From Bacteroidales bacterium (GTDB taxonomy: Bacteria > Bacteroidota > Bacteroidia > Bacteroidales > Prolixibacteraceae), in assembly GCA_031285325.1 (NCBI GenBank), contig JAITWJ010000045.1:1-41532 (forward strand): a stretch of 41,532 nt of DNA, in the 5' to 3' direction. Of this stretch, positions 17,070-26,089 are shown in pieces. A program made the translations under genes and the position numbers. Under the pieces are notes generated by a model, which made no database searches, was not told the DNA's origin, and saw only the letters and a list, made by a program, of their open reading frames with translations. Position 1 is the first letter of the stretch; each line of letters starts with the position of its first letter.

Positions 17070-19916
17070 ATGAATAAAATATTCAAATTAATGACTCTGG
17101 CAGCCATGGAAGTGGTGTTGGTTGAATGCGGAGGTTCTTCTCCCGAACTTAAGCTGCCTTACGAGAAATACTCTCTCGACAATGGCCTGCAGGTTGTTCT
17201 TCGTCAAGATAAAAACACTCCTACGGTAGCAGTTGCCATTCAGTATCATGTAGGTTCAAGCCGCGAAAAATACGGCGCTACGGGGTTTGCACATCTTTTT
17301 GAACATTTGTTGTTTCAGCGCTCGGAAAATTTGCCGCGCAACGCTTTTTTCAGCAAGATAGACCAACTGGGCGGCACGTTTAACGGCAGTACAAACCAGG
17401 ACGGAACAAATTATTTTGAAGTTGTTCCGCGCGATGCCCTTGAGAAAATACTTTGGATGGAGTCTGACCGCATGGGCTTCTTCATCAATACAGTTACCGA
17501 AGCAGGGTTGCGCCGCGAGATTGATATTGTTTCGAACGAAAAACGCCAAAGCGTAGATAACCAGCCCTACGGGCAGCAATACCCTGTAATGCTCAAATAT
17601 ACGTACCCCGAAGAACACCCTTACCACTGGCCGGTAATAGGTTCGCTGAACGATTTGGCGGTATCAACTCTCGACTACGTGAAAGAGTTCTACCATACTT
17701 TTTATGGCCCCAATAACGCAACACTCGTAATTTCGGGCGATTTCGACACCGCCGAAACAAAGGCGCTGGTCGAGAAATATTTCGGAGAAATACCGGCCGG
17801 CCCTCAGGTTGAAAAACGCAAGCCGATGCCCGTAGTGTTCAACTCAACAAAAGGCGTATATTATTCCGAACCCAAAGTAACAATGCCCGCGTTAACCGTA
17901 GTAATGCCATCTGTTGAACGAACGCACAAAGACGAAGCGCCGCTCGACATTCTTACCCACCTGCTGGCCGGAACAAAGAAAAGCCCTATGTACCGAATTA
18001 TTGTAGAGGAACAAAAACTCGCACCTTCGGTATCAATGAGTAATCCGGCGCAGGAACTTGCCGGCAACATACAAATACATGTACGCGCATTCGAGGGCGT
18101 TAACCTCAACAGCGTTATGGAAGCAATTAACGAAGCATACGCAAGATTCGAATCCGAACCAATAAACGAACAGGATATAAAGAACTATGTAACAAAACAC
18201 GAAAGCCAAATATATAACAGCCTTGCCTACAATCTGAATGTAGCAACAACTATGGCCAGAAGTAACGTATTTGAAGGAAAACCCGACTATATGATCGACG
18301 AACTTAATGCATACCGTGCAGTAACTAAAGACGACATTATGAGGGTTTACAACAAGTATGTAAAAGGCCGGAATTACCTTACGGTAAGCTATCTTCCCAC
18401 CGGGCAGGAAAACCTTGCCGTTAACGGCTCTACACTGGCAACCGTAGAACTTGAAGATATTGCAAGCCAGACAATGAATGCCGAAGCAGGTACAATTATC
18501 GACAACGACAGTTACCAACGTACCCCTTCTAAAATTAACCGTAACATTGAGCCGGCGTTACTCCCCAATACCCCCATCCTCCCCGATCTTACTGTTTGGT
18601 CTCACAAATTGCCTAATGGCCTTAACGTAAAATGCATAAACTACACAGCGCTCCCGTTAGTAAGTTTTTCAATAACAATTAAAGGAGGTATGTTACTCGA
18701 CAACATCAACAAGGCAGGCGTAGCAAACCTCAATGCCCTGCTGATGAATGAAGGTACCGCACTGCGAACACCGGAGCAACTCGAAGAAGATATAGACGCA
18801 CTTGGAGCTTCTGTAAATATAAGTGCAGGAATAGAATCTACCGTAATAAGCGGTTCGGCGCTTTTGCGTAATTTTCCTGAAGTTTTAAAAATTGTTCAGG
18901 AAATGGTTACTCAACCACGCTTCGACGAGGAGAAGTTTGCCATACATAAAGAACGTATTTTAGCCTCAATACAGCAGGGAGAGATGCAACCCTCAACCGT
19001 ATCTCAAAATGTAGCCGCCAAACTTATTTATGGGAAAGAGAGTATTCTTGGATATTATGTTTTTGAAGGAACAACAGAATCGATAAACTCAATTACTATC
19101 GACGATGTAAAAGCATACTACACAAAAGCTATTTCTCCGGTAGATGCGAGTTTCAACTTTGTAGGCAACATATCTAATGAACAAATAACGAAGCTTCTGG
19201 CGCCTTTGGCAGAGAACTGGAAGGGTAACGCAGTACAAATACCAAGTATTGACAACACGCAAAAAAAATATCCTTCACGACTTTTCTTTGTAGATTTCCC
19301 TGATGCTCCACAGTCTTCTATTGCCATACAAAAAACAGCTGTTCCCAAAGTATCAAAAGACAATTATCCTTTAGAAATAGCCAACTATAACCTTGGTTCA
19401 GGTTCTTCGGGCGAATTGTTTCAGGTACTACGCCTGCAACATGGCTATACATACGGTGTTTATTCCTATATAAGTTCAATGAACTATTTTCACGGGTTCA
19501 TGGCCTATTCCGATGTTCAGTCATCAGCAACCAAACACTCGCTGGAATTATTCAAGGATATTATTACCAATTACCCTGATACGATACTGAATGAGGCGAA
19601 AGCAGAACAGGCACGGAACACAATACTTCAACGAAACACAAGAGCCTACGAATCTTCGGAGCAGTTGCTTAGTGTTCTGAATAACATCTCTCTATACGGG
19701 CTGCCATCAGATTATGTGAAACAAAATGAAAATACTCTGCGCAATATAACATTACAGGAAATACGCGATGTTTACCATAAATGGATAAATGAGAATGAGC
19801 TTATATATGTAGTAACAGGAGATGCCAGCCGTAATATAAATAACCTTGAAAGCCTCGGATTAGGCACTCCGATACTTGTAGATCGCCAAGGGAACATTCT
19901 CTCTACAAATAATTAA
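17070..19916 (+). CDS. M16-family zinc peptidase, two-domain (pitrilysin-like)
   Basis: 948 aa. The N-terminal half is an active M16 domain: LDNGLQVVLRQDKNTP, then the inverted zinc motif HLFEH (about residues 74-78) and a downstream acidic helix with REIDIVSNEKRQS. The C-terminal half (from about residue 510, HKLPNGLNVKCIN) repeats the fold without HxxEH (NLNALLMNEGT) and is the usual inactive partner. Such fused peptidases degrade peptides in the periplasm. The signal (MNKIFKLMTLAAMEVVLVEC) looks like a lipoprotein signal but has Glu14 and Glu19. The second is next to the Cys, where small residues are expected. It is followed 90 bp later by a nucleotidyltransferase gene on the same strand. 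Confidence 0.9.
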   Translation: MNKIFKLMTLAAMEVVLVECGGSSPELKLPYEKYSLDNGLQVVLRQDKNTPTVAVAIQYHVGSSREKYGATGFAHLFEHLLFQRSENLPRNAFFSKIDQLGGTFNGSTNQDGTNYFEVVPRDALEKILWMESDRMGFFINTVTEAGLRREIDIVSNEKRQSVDNQPYGQQYPVMLKYTYPEEHPYHWPVIGSLNDLAVSTLDYVKEFYHTFYGPNNATLVISGDFDTAETKALVEKYFGEIPAGPQVEKRKPMPVVFNSTKGVYYSEPKVTMPALTVVMPSVERTHKDEAPLDILTHLLAGTKKSPMYRIIVEEQKLAPSVSMSNPAQELAGNIQIHVRAFEGVNLNSVMEAINEAYARFESEPINEQDIKNYVTKHESQIYNSLAYNLNVATTMARSNVFEGKPDYMIDELNAYRAVTKDDIMRVYNKYVKGRNYLTVSYLPTGQENLAVNGSTLATVELEDIASQTMNAEAGTIIDNDSYQRTPSKINRNIEPALLPNTPILPDLTVWSHKLPNGLNVKCINYTALPLVSFSITIKGGMLLDNINKAGVANLNALLMNEGTALRTPEQLEEDIDALGASVNISAGIESTVISGSALLRNFPEVLKIVQEMVTQPRFDEEKFAIHKERILASIQQGEMQPSTVSQNVAAKLIYGKESILGYYVFEGTTESINSITIDDVKAYYTKAISPVDASFNFVGNISNEQITKLLAPLAENWKGNAVQIPSIDNTQKKYPSRLFFVDFPDAPQSSIAIQKTAVPKVSKDNYPLEIANYNLGSGSSGELFQVLRLQHGYTYGVYSYISSMNYFHGFMAYSDVQSSATKHSLELFKDIITNYPDTILNEAKAEQARNTILQRNTRAYESSEQLLSVLNNISLYGLPSDYVKQNENTLRNITLQEIRDVYHKWINENELIYVVTGDASRNINNLESLGLGTPILVDRQGNILSTNN

Positions 19917-20006
19917 CCGAATAGAATTAACAATACCGTTTTACACAAGAAAACCATTAGGCTAAATATGTGGAAATATATTATGCCACAATAAATACAA
20001 AAATAT

Positions 20007-20909
20007 ATGAACCCAACTTTATTAATTTTAGCCGCAGGAATGGGAAGTCGCTTCGGGGGGCTTAAACAGGTTGAACCTGTTGGCCTGTCGGGAGAGGCAA
20101 TTATTGATTACTCAATATACGATGCAATAAGGGCAGGATTCGGGAAAGTAGTATTTGTAATTCGGAAAAGTTTTGCAAAGACTTTTCAGGAAAAATTCGA
20201 TGCCAAATTAAAAGGTAAAATCGATGTAAAATATGTTTTTCAGGAACTGGATAATTTACCCGAAGGATTTGCTCTACCCGAAAAACGTACAAAGCCATGG
20301 GGAACAGCACACGCCATATTAGTAGCTCGGAATATTATTAACGAACCGTTTTGTGTGATTAATGCCGACGATTTCTACGGATTAAATGCTTATAAAGTTA
20401 TTGCCGACTTCCTTAAGAACTCATCGGATAAACCAGACCTGTTTTCTATGGTTGGATATTATCTTCAAAACACACTTTCCGATTTTGGAAGTGTTTCGCG
20501 TGGAATATGTTCTATCGGCCAATACAACAACCTGATAAAAATTGTTGAGGCCAAAAAAATTATAAAAAAAGAAAACAAAATTATTTCGATTGAAGAAAAC
20601 GGAAGAGAAACATTATTTACCGGAAACGAAATTGTTTCTATGAATATGTGGGGATTTAAGCCTTCAATTTTTGAAACACTTAATAAAAAATTCACCGAAT
20701 TCTTAAAAACAGAAATCCATAAACTGGAAACGGAAATGTATATTCCGTCAGTTGTTTTTAATATGATTCAAGAAAAAACAATAACGGCTAAAGTACTTGA
20801 GGCCCGTTCATCATGGTTTGGAATTACTTATCCTGAAGACAAACCAATTGTTGTGGAAAAAATTCGATCGTTAATTACAAACGGCGAATATCCTGAACAA
20901 CTGTTTTAG
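20007..20909 (+). CDS. Sugar-phosphate nucleotidyltransferase family protein
   Basis: 300 aa. The N-terminal NTP-transferase signature LLILAAGMGSRFGGLKQVEPVG (nucleotide-binding glycines, activating Lys) is clear. The metal-binding CVINADDFYG follows around residue 117, and the substrate part KPWGTAHAILVARN precedes it. The family attaches a nucleotide to a sugar phosphate for envelope polysaccharide or cofactor synthesis. The particular sugar cannot be read from the sequence. No glycosyltransferase or sugar-modifying cluster is adjacent. Length fits a single catalytic domain without an acyltransferase tail. Confidence 0.85.
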   Translation: MNPTLLILAAGMGSRFGGLKQVEPVGLSGEAIIDYSIYDAIRAGFGKVVFVIRKSFAKTFQEKFDAKLKGKIDVKYVFQELDNLPEGFALPEKRTKPWGTAHAILVARNIINEPFCVINADDFYGLNAYKVIADFLKNSSDKPDLFSMVGYYLQNTLSDFGSVSRGICSIGQYNNLIKIVEAKKIIKKENKIISIEENGRETLFTGNEIVSMNMWGFKPSIFETLNKKFTEFLKTEIHKLETEMYIPSVVFNMIQEKTITAKVLEARSSWFGITYPEDKPIVVEKIRSLITNGEYPEQLF

Positions 20910-20949
20910 CATAAATTAAAAAGTGTTGCGAATATATAAAACCCTAAAT

Positions 20950-20973
20950 AAAAAAGCCTCGTTATTGCGAGGC
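20950..20973 (-). terminator. Intrinsic terminator of tRNA-Gly
   Basis: GCCTCG (20956-20961) pairs with CGAGGC (20968-20973). On the minus strand a run of T follows at 20955-20950. It sits about 20 bp past the tRNA-Gly 3' end. Confidence 0.8.
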
Positions 20974-20995
20974 TAAATAATTGACTTTCAGAATG

Positions 20996-21067
20996 AGCGG
21001 GAAACGGGGGTCGAACCCGCGACCCTCAGCTTGGGAAGCTGATGCTCTACCACTGAGCTACTCCCGC
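20996..21067 (-). tRNA. tRNA-Gly (anticodon CCC)
   Basis: Minus-strand cloverleaf: 5' arm GCGGGAG (from 21067), D arm TAGCTCAGTGGTAGAGC, anticodon stem TCAGC/GCTGA with loop TTCCCAA (CCC), T arm with GGTTCGACC, and 3' arm TTCCCGC to 20997. The discriminator base is T and no CCA is encoded. Reading CCC depends on a five-pair anticodon stem. Confidence 0.9.
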
Positions 21068-21199
21068 GTTACGGGTTCAAAAATAATCTTTTTTTTAATC
21101 TGAATAATTCTAAAACCAATTATTTTATTTTCATTTTGAAAATGCTTTAAACTATTTTCATGTATAGCAGTCGAAACAGTGTTTGTATTTATGTAGTGC

Positions 21200-21622
21200 A
21201 TGTCAAAAAAAATCAGTATCTCGGCAATAAGAAACTGGTGTATCAGTACCGGGTTATTTGTCCGTCCTGCTAAAATACTTCCAGGGAAGTGGGAAGTGTT
21301 TGAGTTTTATTACGAACAATATGACAATAATTTGATTCATTATAATGAAAGTCGAATTAACGCTGAAAGGCTGTTTTATGAAATAGATTTTGCTGAGAAT
21401 AAAATTTTTAAACACAAAACAAACCTTTTAGTACCCCTGATATCTAAAATTAAAGACGGAAACTGGCGCATATCGCGGAACTTCGTAACAATAGTTAATC
21501 CCGACAGGTTAGGGTGTAACGTTAAATTTCAGTTTGCAATTGATAAAGGAGTTTTAAAATTACTAAAAAAAGACCTGTCAGGGAAAATTGAATTCTTCGG
21601 ATTTTTCAGGAGTTCAAAATGA
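21200..21622 (+). CDS. Hypothetical protein, small single-domain
   Basis: 140 aa with no signal peptide, membrane segment or recognised catalytic motif. It starts MSKKISISAIRNWCIST and contains alternating hydrophobic/polar stretches (KWEVFEFYYEQYDNN, RLFYEIDFAENKIF, NVKFQFAIDKGVLKLL) that suggest a beta-rich cytoplasmic fold, possibly lipocalin-like. Coding quality looks real: the frame is complete, in a 600 bp slot between tRNA-Gly and ftcD, with codon use like its neighbours. I do not recognise the family. Confidence 0.6.
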   Translation: MSKKISISAIRNWCISTGLFVRPAKILPGKWEVFEFYYEQYDNNLIHYNESRINAERLFYEIDFAENKIFKHKTNLLVPLISKIKDGNWRISRNFVTIVNPDRLGCNVKFQFAIDKGVLKLLKKDLSGKIEFFGFFRSSK

Positions 21623-21673
21623 AATATTCCTGTAATTTAAAACACAATTGTTAATCTTAACCGGATTAACTTT

Positions 21674-22711
21674 TTAACTGTTATTTGCAATTGCATATTC
21701 AATAATTTTATTTTGAGGGTTAAATGGAGCGAGTTCATTGAGGCCAAGTGCTTTTATGGCAGTTTCTATAATTTCATCACATGAAACATCAATTGAATGT
21801 TGTTGCTTGGCAAGAAAATATTTGCCGGCATCAAGCATCGCACTGAGCGGTATCATACCAACAAGTTCCGAACCGGTAACTCTAATTCCACGTTCATGTG
21901 CGCGCTTGCAAATTTCGTCGAAAGCAACATGTACAGGTGTAACCGAAATATCTGTCAGGTTCAAAGAAACTTGTACAATGCCATATTCTTCGATATACCA
22001 ACCTATAGCCCGTGTTTTTTTCAGGCTTCCGTGAATCCGAAGCGGTTTATCTCCTGTATTTCCTTTATGAATTATTCTGCCAGATTCTCGAATATCTGAA
22101 GCGATAGAGTCGGCAAAACCGGTAATGGCAGTATTCAAATTAACGTTATAGGCTACCAGAAAATTCCTGGCTCCAATTGCACTTGCACCGGTTACAGCCA
22201 CCGTTTCATTCCATTTTGAGGGGCCAAAATCCGGTTTCCATTTTTCCGAAGATATTCTATCTTTTAATTTTTCATATTCACCCGAACGACAGTTAGCTAA
22301 ACTTTCACGTTCTTTTTTAAATGCGGCAAATTCATAACAAAAAACGGGTATTCCAAGTTTCATCCCTACTCTTTCAGACAGTTTACGGGCTATAACAATA
22401 ACTTCGTCCATTGTAATGTTGGCTACGGGCACTAAAGGACAAACATCGGCAGCGCCAAAACGCGGGTGAACGCCTTTGTGATATCTCATATCAATAACTT
22501 CTGAAGCCTTTTTTATTCCGCGAAATGCTGCTTCGGCAACAAATTCAGGCTCACCTGCAAAGGTTACCACGGTTCGGTTGGCAGCCATACCTGAATCAAC
22601 ATTCAACAATTTTATTCCGGGCACACTTTCAATTGCATCGGTAATTTCTTTTATCTTTTTTGAATCTCTTCCTTCTGAGAAATTCGGTACACATTCAATT
22701 ATTTTTCTCAT
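21674..22711 (-). CDS. ftcD: Glutamate formimidoyltransferase
   Basis: 345 aa. It transfers the formimino group of N-formiminoglutamate to tetrahydrofolate, in histidine breakdown. The start MRKIIECVPNFSEGRD is diagnostic. HKGVHPRFGAADVCPLVPV carries the catalytic His of the formiminotransferase domain, and GFADSIASDIRESGR and the PVHVAFDEICKRA block follow. The length fits the transferase alone, without the cyclodeaminase domain found in animal fusions. No hut genes are adjacent here. Downstream is a hypothetical gene on the other strand; upstream is hairpin array 3. Confidence 0.92.
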   Translation of the reverse strand: MRKIIECVPNFSEGRDSKKIKEITDAIESVPGIKLLNVDSGMAANRTVVTFAGEPEFVAEAAFRGIKKASEVIDMRYHKGVHPRFGAADVCPLVPVANITMDEVIVIARKLSERVGMKLGIPVFCYEFAAFKKERESLANCRSGEYEKLKDRISSEKWKPDFGPSKWNETVAVTGASAIGARNFLVAYNVNLNTAITGFADSIASDIRESGRIIHKGNTGDKPLRIHGSLKKTRAIGWYIEEYGIVQVSLNLTDISVTPVHVAFDEICKRAHERGIRVTGSELVGMIPLSAMLDAGKYFLAKQQHSIDVSCDEIIETAIKALGLNELAPFNPQNKIIEYAIANNS

Positions 22712-22968
22712 AATTCAAATTCCAAAATATTCGGAACAATACAAAAATAAAAAATACGAATCTAACAATCCTAAAATCACGTATAATAAGTGTATTGTAT
22801 TCTGTATAATTTTTTGTACGGCTTATTACTGAAATAATACTTATGAGTATCGTATATTTAATCTGACCATATACAGAAACTGCCGTTTTGCAGGTTGTAC
22901 ATATTGATTTTTGCCCGTTTCACGGGTTTTCGGTTTTATTGTTACCGGTAAATTTTGCTTTTTGGTGT

Positions 22969-23214
22969 TTGCATCGTTGATGCAAGAGGTAAAATCTTCG
23001 TTTTGGTATTTGCATCGTTGATGCAAGGGGTAAAATCATCGTTTTGGTGTTTGCATCGTTGATGCAGGGGGTAAAATCTTCGTTTTGGCATTTGCATCGC
23101 TGATGCAAGGGGCAAAATCTTCGTTTTGGTGTTTGCATCGCTGATGCAAGAGGTAAAATCTTCATTTTGGCATTTGCATCGTTGATGCAAGGGGCAAAAC
23201 CATCGTTTTGGCAT
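22969..23214 (-). repeat. Tandem hairpin array 3 (41 bp period, 6 units)
   Basis: Six palindromes TTGCATC-GTT-GATGCAA (loop GCT in units 4 and 5; last base G in unit 3) start at 22969, 23010, 23051, 23092, 23133 and 23174, exactly 41 bp apart. The 24 bp spacers are nearly identical (GAGGTAAAATCTTCGTTTTG and variants). A partial spacer before the first palindrome (from about 22946) suggests a lost unit. It lies between serS and ftcD, both on the minus strand. Minus-strand frames of 61-114 codons across it are repeat by-products. Confidence 0.95.
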
Positions 23215-23315
23215 TGTGTTTATAAATGTACAAATAGTAATATACATGTTTATATGGTGTATATTACTATTTTTTCCAAGCCACAAAGTGTTTAATTTGA
23301 AACTTGAGAGTTTTA

Positions 23316-24590
23316 TCAGTTTATCATCTCAAATCCGGTAAACGGAATAAGCGCTTTGGGAATTCTGATTCCTTCGGACGTTTGGTTATTTTCGAGCAAC
23401 GCGGCTACAATCCTTGGCAGCGCCAGTGCACTTCCGTTAAGGGTATGAGCTAACTGCGGTTTTTTCGTATTTTCGTCGCGGTAACGCAGTTTTAAACGGT
23501 TAGCCTGGAACGATTCGAAATTGGAAACGGAACTCACTTCGAGCCACATTTTTTGCGCTGCAGAAAACACTTCAAAATCGTACGTCAGCGCCGAAGTAAA
23601 ACTCATATCTCCACCGCAGAGGCGTAAAATCCGAAAGGGTAATTCAAGTTTTTCAACAAGTAATTTAACGTGTTCTACCATTTCTTCCAAAACTTCATAC
23701 GATTTTTCGGGATGTGTAATTTGTACAATTTCAACTTTGTCGAATTGATGCAAACGGTTCAGCCCGCGTACATCTTTGCCATACGAGCCGGCCTCGCGGC
23801 GGAAACAGGCGCTGTAAGCAGCATTTTTGCATGGAAGACTTTTAGAATCGATAATTACATCGCGGTAAATATTGGTAACCGGAACTTCGGCTGTTGGTAT
23901 AAGGTACAAATCGTCAAGTGTTACATGGTACATCTGGCCTTCCTTGTCCGGCAGTTGTCCTGTACCAAATCCAGAAGCTTCATTCACCATAAGTGGAGGA
24001 TGTATTTCTTCGTAGCCGGCTTTTGCTGCTTCGGCCAAGAAAAAATTAATGAGTGCACGCTGTAACTGTGCGCCTTTCCCTCTGTAAACAGGAAATCCGG
24101 CTCCGGTTAATTTTACGCCCAGTTCAAAATCAATGAGGTTATATTTTTGCGCAAGTTCCCAATGAGGAAGTGCATTGTCATAAAGCTGCGGTATTTGGCC
24201 AGATTGATTCACAATTTCATTGCAGGCAGCACTTTTGCCAACCGGTACGGAATGGTGTGGAATGTTAGGCAATTTTATTAGTAAACCGCTTACTTTTTCT
24301 TCTATCGATAAAAACTCTTCATATAAATTTTTAATGTTATCCTTTATTTCAGTTGTCCTGATTTTTGCTTTTTCGGCCTCTTCATTTTTGCCTTCGCGCA
24401 TTAATAGCCCTACTTCTTTCGACAGGGTATTCATTTCGGCTTTGGCCTGGTCTGACTGATTTTGTATATTATTTTTCCGACTGTAAAGTTTCGTTATATC
24501 AGATACTATCTCTGTGGCGTCAAAATTCTTCCTTTTTAGTTTTTCTACTACCAATTCCGGATTTTCCTGTATAAATTTCAGATTGAGCAT
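23316..24590 (-). CDS. serS: Seryl-tRNA synthetase
   Basis: 424 aa, the usual length. It charges tRNA-Ser with serine. The N-terminal coiled-coil tRNA-binding arm spans about residues 30-105 (KAEMNTLSKEVGLLMREG). The class II core follows: motif 2 AYSACFRREAGSYGKDVRG and motif 3 with LNGSALALPRIVAALLENNQ near the C-terminus. TAEVPVTN is the serine-site block. All look intact. A TAAATTTG promoter box lies 25 bp upstream of the ATG. It is divergent from the SIS isomerase gene and followed by hairpin array 3. Confidence 0.96.
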   Translation of the reverse strand: MLNLKFIQENPELVVEKLKRKNFDATEIVSDITKLYSRKNNIQNQSDQAKAEMNTLSKEVGLLMREGKNEEAEKAKIRTTEIKDNIKNLYEEFLSIEEKVSGLLIKLPNIPHHSVPVGKSAACNEIVNQSGQIPQLYDNALPHWELAQKYNLIDFELGVKLTGAGFPVYRGKGAQLQRALINFFLAEAAKAGYEEIHPPLMVNEASGFGTGQLPDKEGQMYHVTLDDLYLIPTAEVPVTNIYRDVIIDSKSLPCKNAAYSACFRREAGSYGKDVRGLNRLHQFDKVEIVQITHPEKSYEVLEEMVEHVKLLVEKLELPFRILRLCGGDMSFTSALTYDFEVFSAAQKMWLEVSSVSNFESFQANRLKLRYRDENTKKPQLAHTLNGSALALPRIVAALLENNQTSEGIRIPKALIPFTGFEMIN

Positions 24591-24614
24591 ATTTTTTTTC
24601 GATTAAATAATATG

Positions 24615-24622
24615 CAAATTTA
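24615..24622 (-). promoter_or_regulatory. Putative -7 box of serS
   Basis: TAAATTTG on the minus strand is an exact TAnnTTTG match, 25 bp before the serS ATG. A TTG lies roughly 21 nt further upstream. Confidence 0.5.
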
Positions 24623-24729
24623 ATAAATGTTACAGCACAACATCAATAATCTATATTATTATAATTTGATTAATAATTTTATTATTTATGCACATAAAAG
24701 CAATTGAATGTTCACTACAGTATCAAATA

Positions 24730-24760
24730 TTTGCATTTATAGCTATTTCATGTAGCTTTG
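24730..24760 (+). promoter_or_regulatory. Bacteroidetes-type promoter of the SIS isomerase gene
   Basis: TTTG (24730-24733), 19 nt, then TAGCTTTG (24753-24760) fits the TTTG-N19-TAnnTTTG consensus exactly. The ATG follows 16 bp later, so the leader is very short. Confidence 0.65.
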
Positions 24761-24776
24761 CGACAAAATTACGGTG

Positions 24777-25388
24777 ATGAAAGAATTTATAACTGACGTA
24801 ATAAAAAAGGAAGCGGAAGCGGTAAGGAATATACCTGTTAACGACAGTTTTGAAAAGGCAGTTGAGCTTATTTATGAACATGTACACAAGAAAAGAGGTA
24901 AACTTGTAGCCAGCGGAATGGGCAAAGCCGGCCAAATTGCACTGAATATTGCCACAACATTCAGCTCAACAGGCACGCCTTCGGTATTTCTCCACCCAAG
25001 TGATTCGCAACATGGCGATTTGGGTGTTATACAGGAAAACGATATTCTGCTTTTAGTTTCTAATTCCGGTGAAACATGCGAAATAATTGAACTTGTTGAA
25101 TTAGCATGGAATCTGTATGCAAACCTTCCGATAATTGTAATTTCGGGGAATTCTGAAAGCAAACTTGCCAAAAATGCTGATGTTTTCATTCATACGGGTA
25201 ATCCGGCTGAAGTTTGCATTTTAGGCCTCTCTCCTACTACATCAACAACCGTAATGACTGTAATTGGCGATGCTCTTGTGATTTCCATGATGAAAAAAAT
25301 AGGTTTCACCAGCGAAGATTACGCAAAACGGCACCATGGCGGATATTTAGGCGATAAATCGAGAAAACAGGCAAAATGGAAAAAGTAA
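24777..25388 (+). CDS. SIS-domain sugar-phosphate isomerase (KdsD-like, no CBS domains)
   Basis: 203 aa from ATG 24777 (a GTG one codon earlier is less likely). The SIS domain shows KLVASGMGKAGQIALNIATTFSSTG, LHPSDSQHGDLGV and LLLVSNSGETCEI, the phosphosugar-binding blocks of arabinose 5-phosphate isomerases, which start Kdo synthesis for LPS. KdsD proteins normally carry two CBS domains after the SIS domain (about 320 aa). These are absent here, as in other SIS-only versions. It is followed 45 bp later by a cysteine hydrolase gene on the same strand. The exact substrate remains open. Confidence 0.85.
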   Translation: MKEFITDVIKKEAEAVRNIPVNDSFEKAVELIYEHVHKKRGKLVASGMGKAGQIALNIATTFSSTGTPSVFLHPSDSQHGDLGVIQENDILLLVSNSGETCEIIELVELAWNLYANLPIIVISGNSESKLAKNADVFIHTGNPAEVCILGLSPTTSTTVMTVIGDALVISMMKKIGFTSEDYAKRHHGGYLGDKSRKQAKWKK

Positions 25389-25433
25389 TTTACACATGTA
25401 GTAGTTTTTGAATCAACGAATCTAATATTAATA

Positions 25434-25976
25434 ATGAGAATTATAAAAGAAAAAACTGCAGCGTTTGTTATCGATATTCAGGAACGACTGTTCCCTGTGA
25501 TGTATAAAAAAGAAAATTTGCTGAAAAACTGTGAAATTTTAATAGAAGCACTGGTTGAACTCTCTGTTCCTCTAATTGTAACTCAGCAATACACAAAAGG
25601 ATTGGGCGAAACTATACCGGAAATAAGATCACATATTCCTAATTTTAATTACACTGAAAAACACGATTTCAGTTGTTGTGGTGAACTTTCGATTATTGAA
25701 AGGCTGAAAAAAACAGGCATCGAGAATGTGATTATTTGCGGCATAGAATCACATGTTTGTGTTTTACAAACCGCAGTTGACCTAAAAGAAACAGGTATGA
25801 ATCCGGTAGTTGTTACAGATTGTATTTCTTCGCGCACGGAAGATAACATTGTGGCGGCAAAAGAGCGTTTCCGTTACGAAAATATAATGATGACTTCTTA
25901 TGAATCTATCATTTTTGAACTTACCCGTTCTTCTACTGCACCTGTGTTCAGAACTGTTTCAAGATTGATTAAATAA
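25434..25976 (+). CDS. Isochorismatase-family cysteine hydrolase
   Basis: 180 aa, single domain. The catalytic triad of the family can be placed: Asp14 (FVIDIQERL), Lys76 (YTEKHDFSC) and Cys109 (CGIESHVCVLQTA), with the cis-peptide neighbour just before the Cys. Members hydrolyse small amides or isochorismate. Without an adjacent pathway (no menaquinone, nicotinamide or siderophore genes) the substrate is unknown. It starts 45 bp after the SIS gene on the same strand and may share its promoter. Confidence 0.85.
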   Translation: MRIIKEKTAAFVIDIQERLFPVMYKKENLLKNCEILIEALVELSVPLIVTQQYTKGLGETIPEIRSHIPNFNYTEKHDFSCCGELSIIERLKKTGIENVIICGIESHVCVLQTAVDLKETGMNPVVVTDCISSRTEDNIVAAKERFRYENIMMTSYESIIFELTRSSTAPVFRTVSRLIK

Positions 25977-26089
25977 TTAACTCTCGGTATTATGCAAAAG
26001 AGATTGTTTAAAGCCTATTAATAAAGTTTTCTTTGTAACACTATATAAAACCATAAATAAATTTCAGGCGCAAAAATTAAAATTTAACT

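Noticed and set aside
22969-23214. CRISPR array
   Set aside because: Spacers are near identical, the repeated part is a 17 bp palindrome, and no cas gene is present in the window.
22920-23286. Minus-strand frames of 61-114 codons across array 3
   Set aside because: Repeat translation (HQRCK...NDANTK) in shifting frames of a 41 bp period; not coding.
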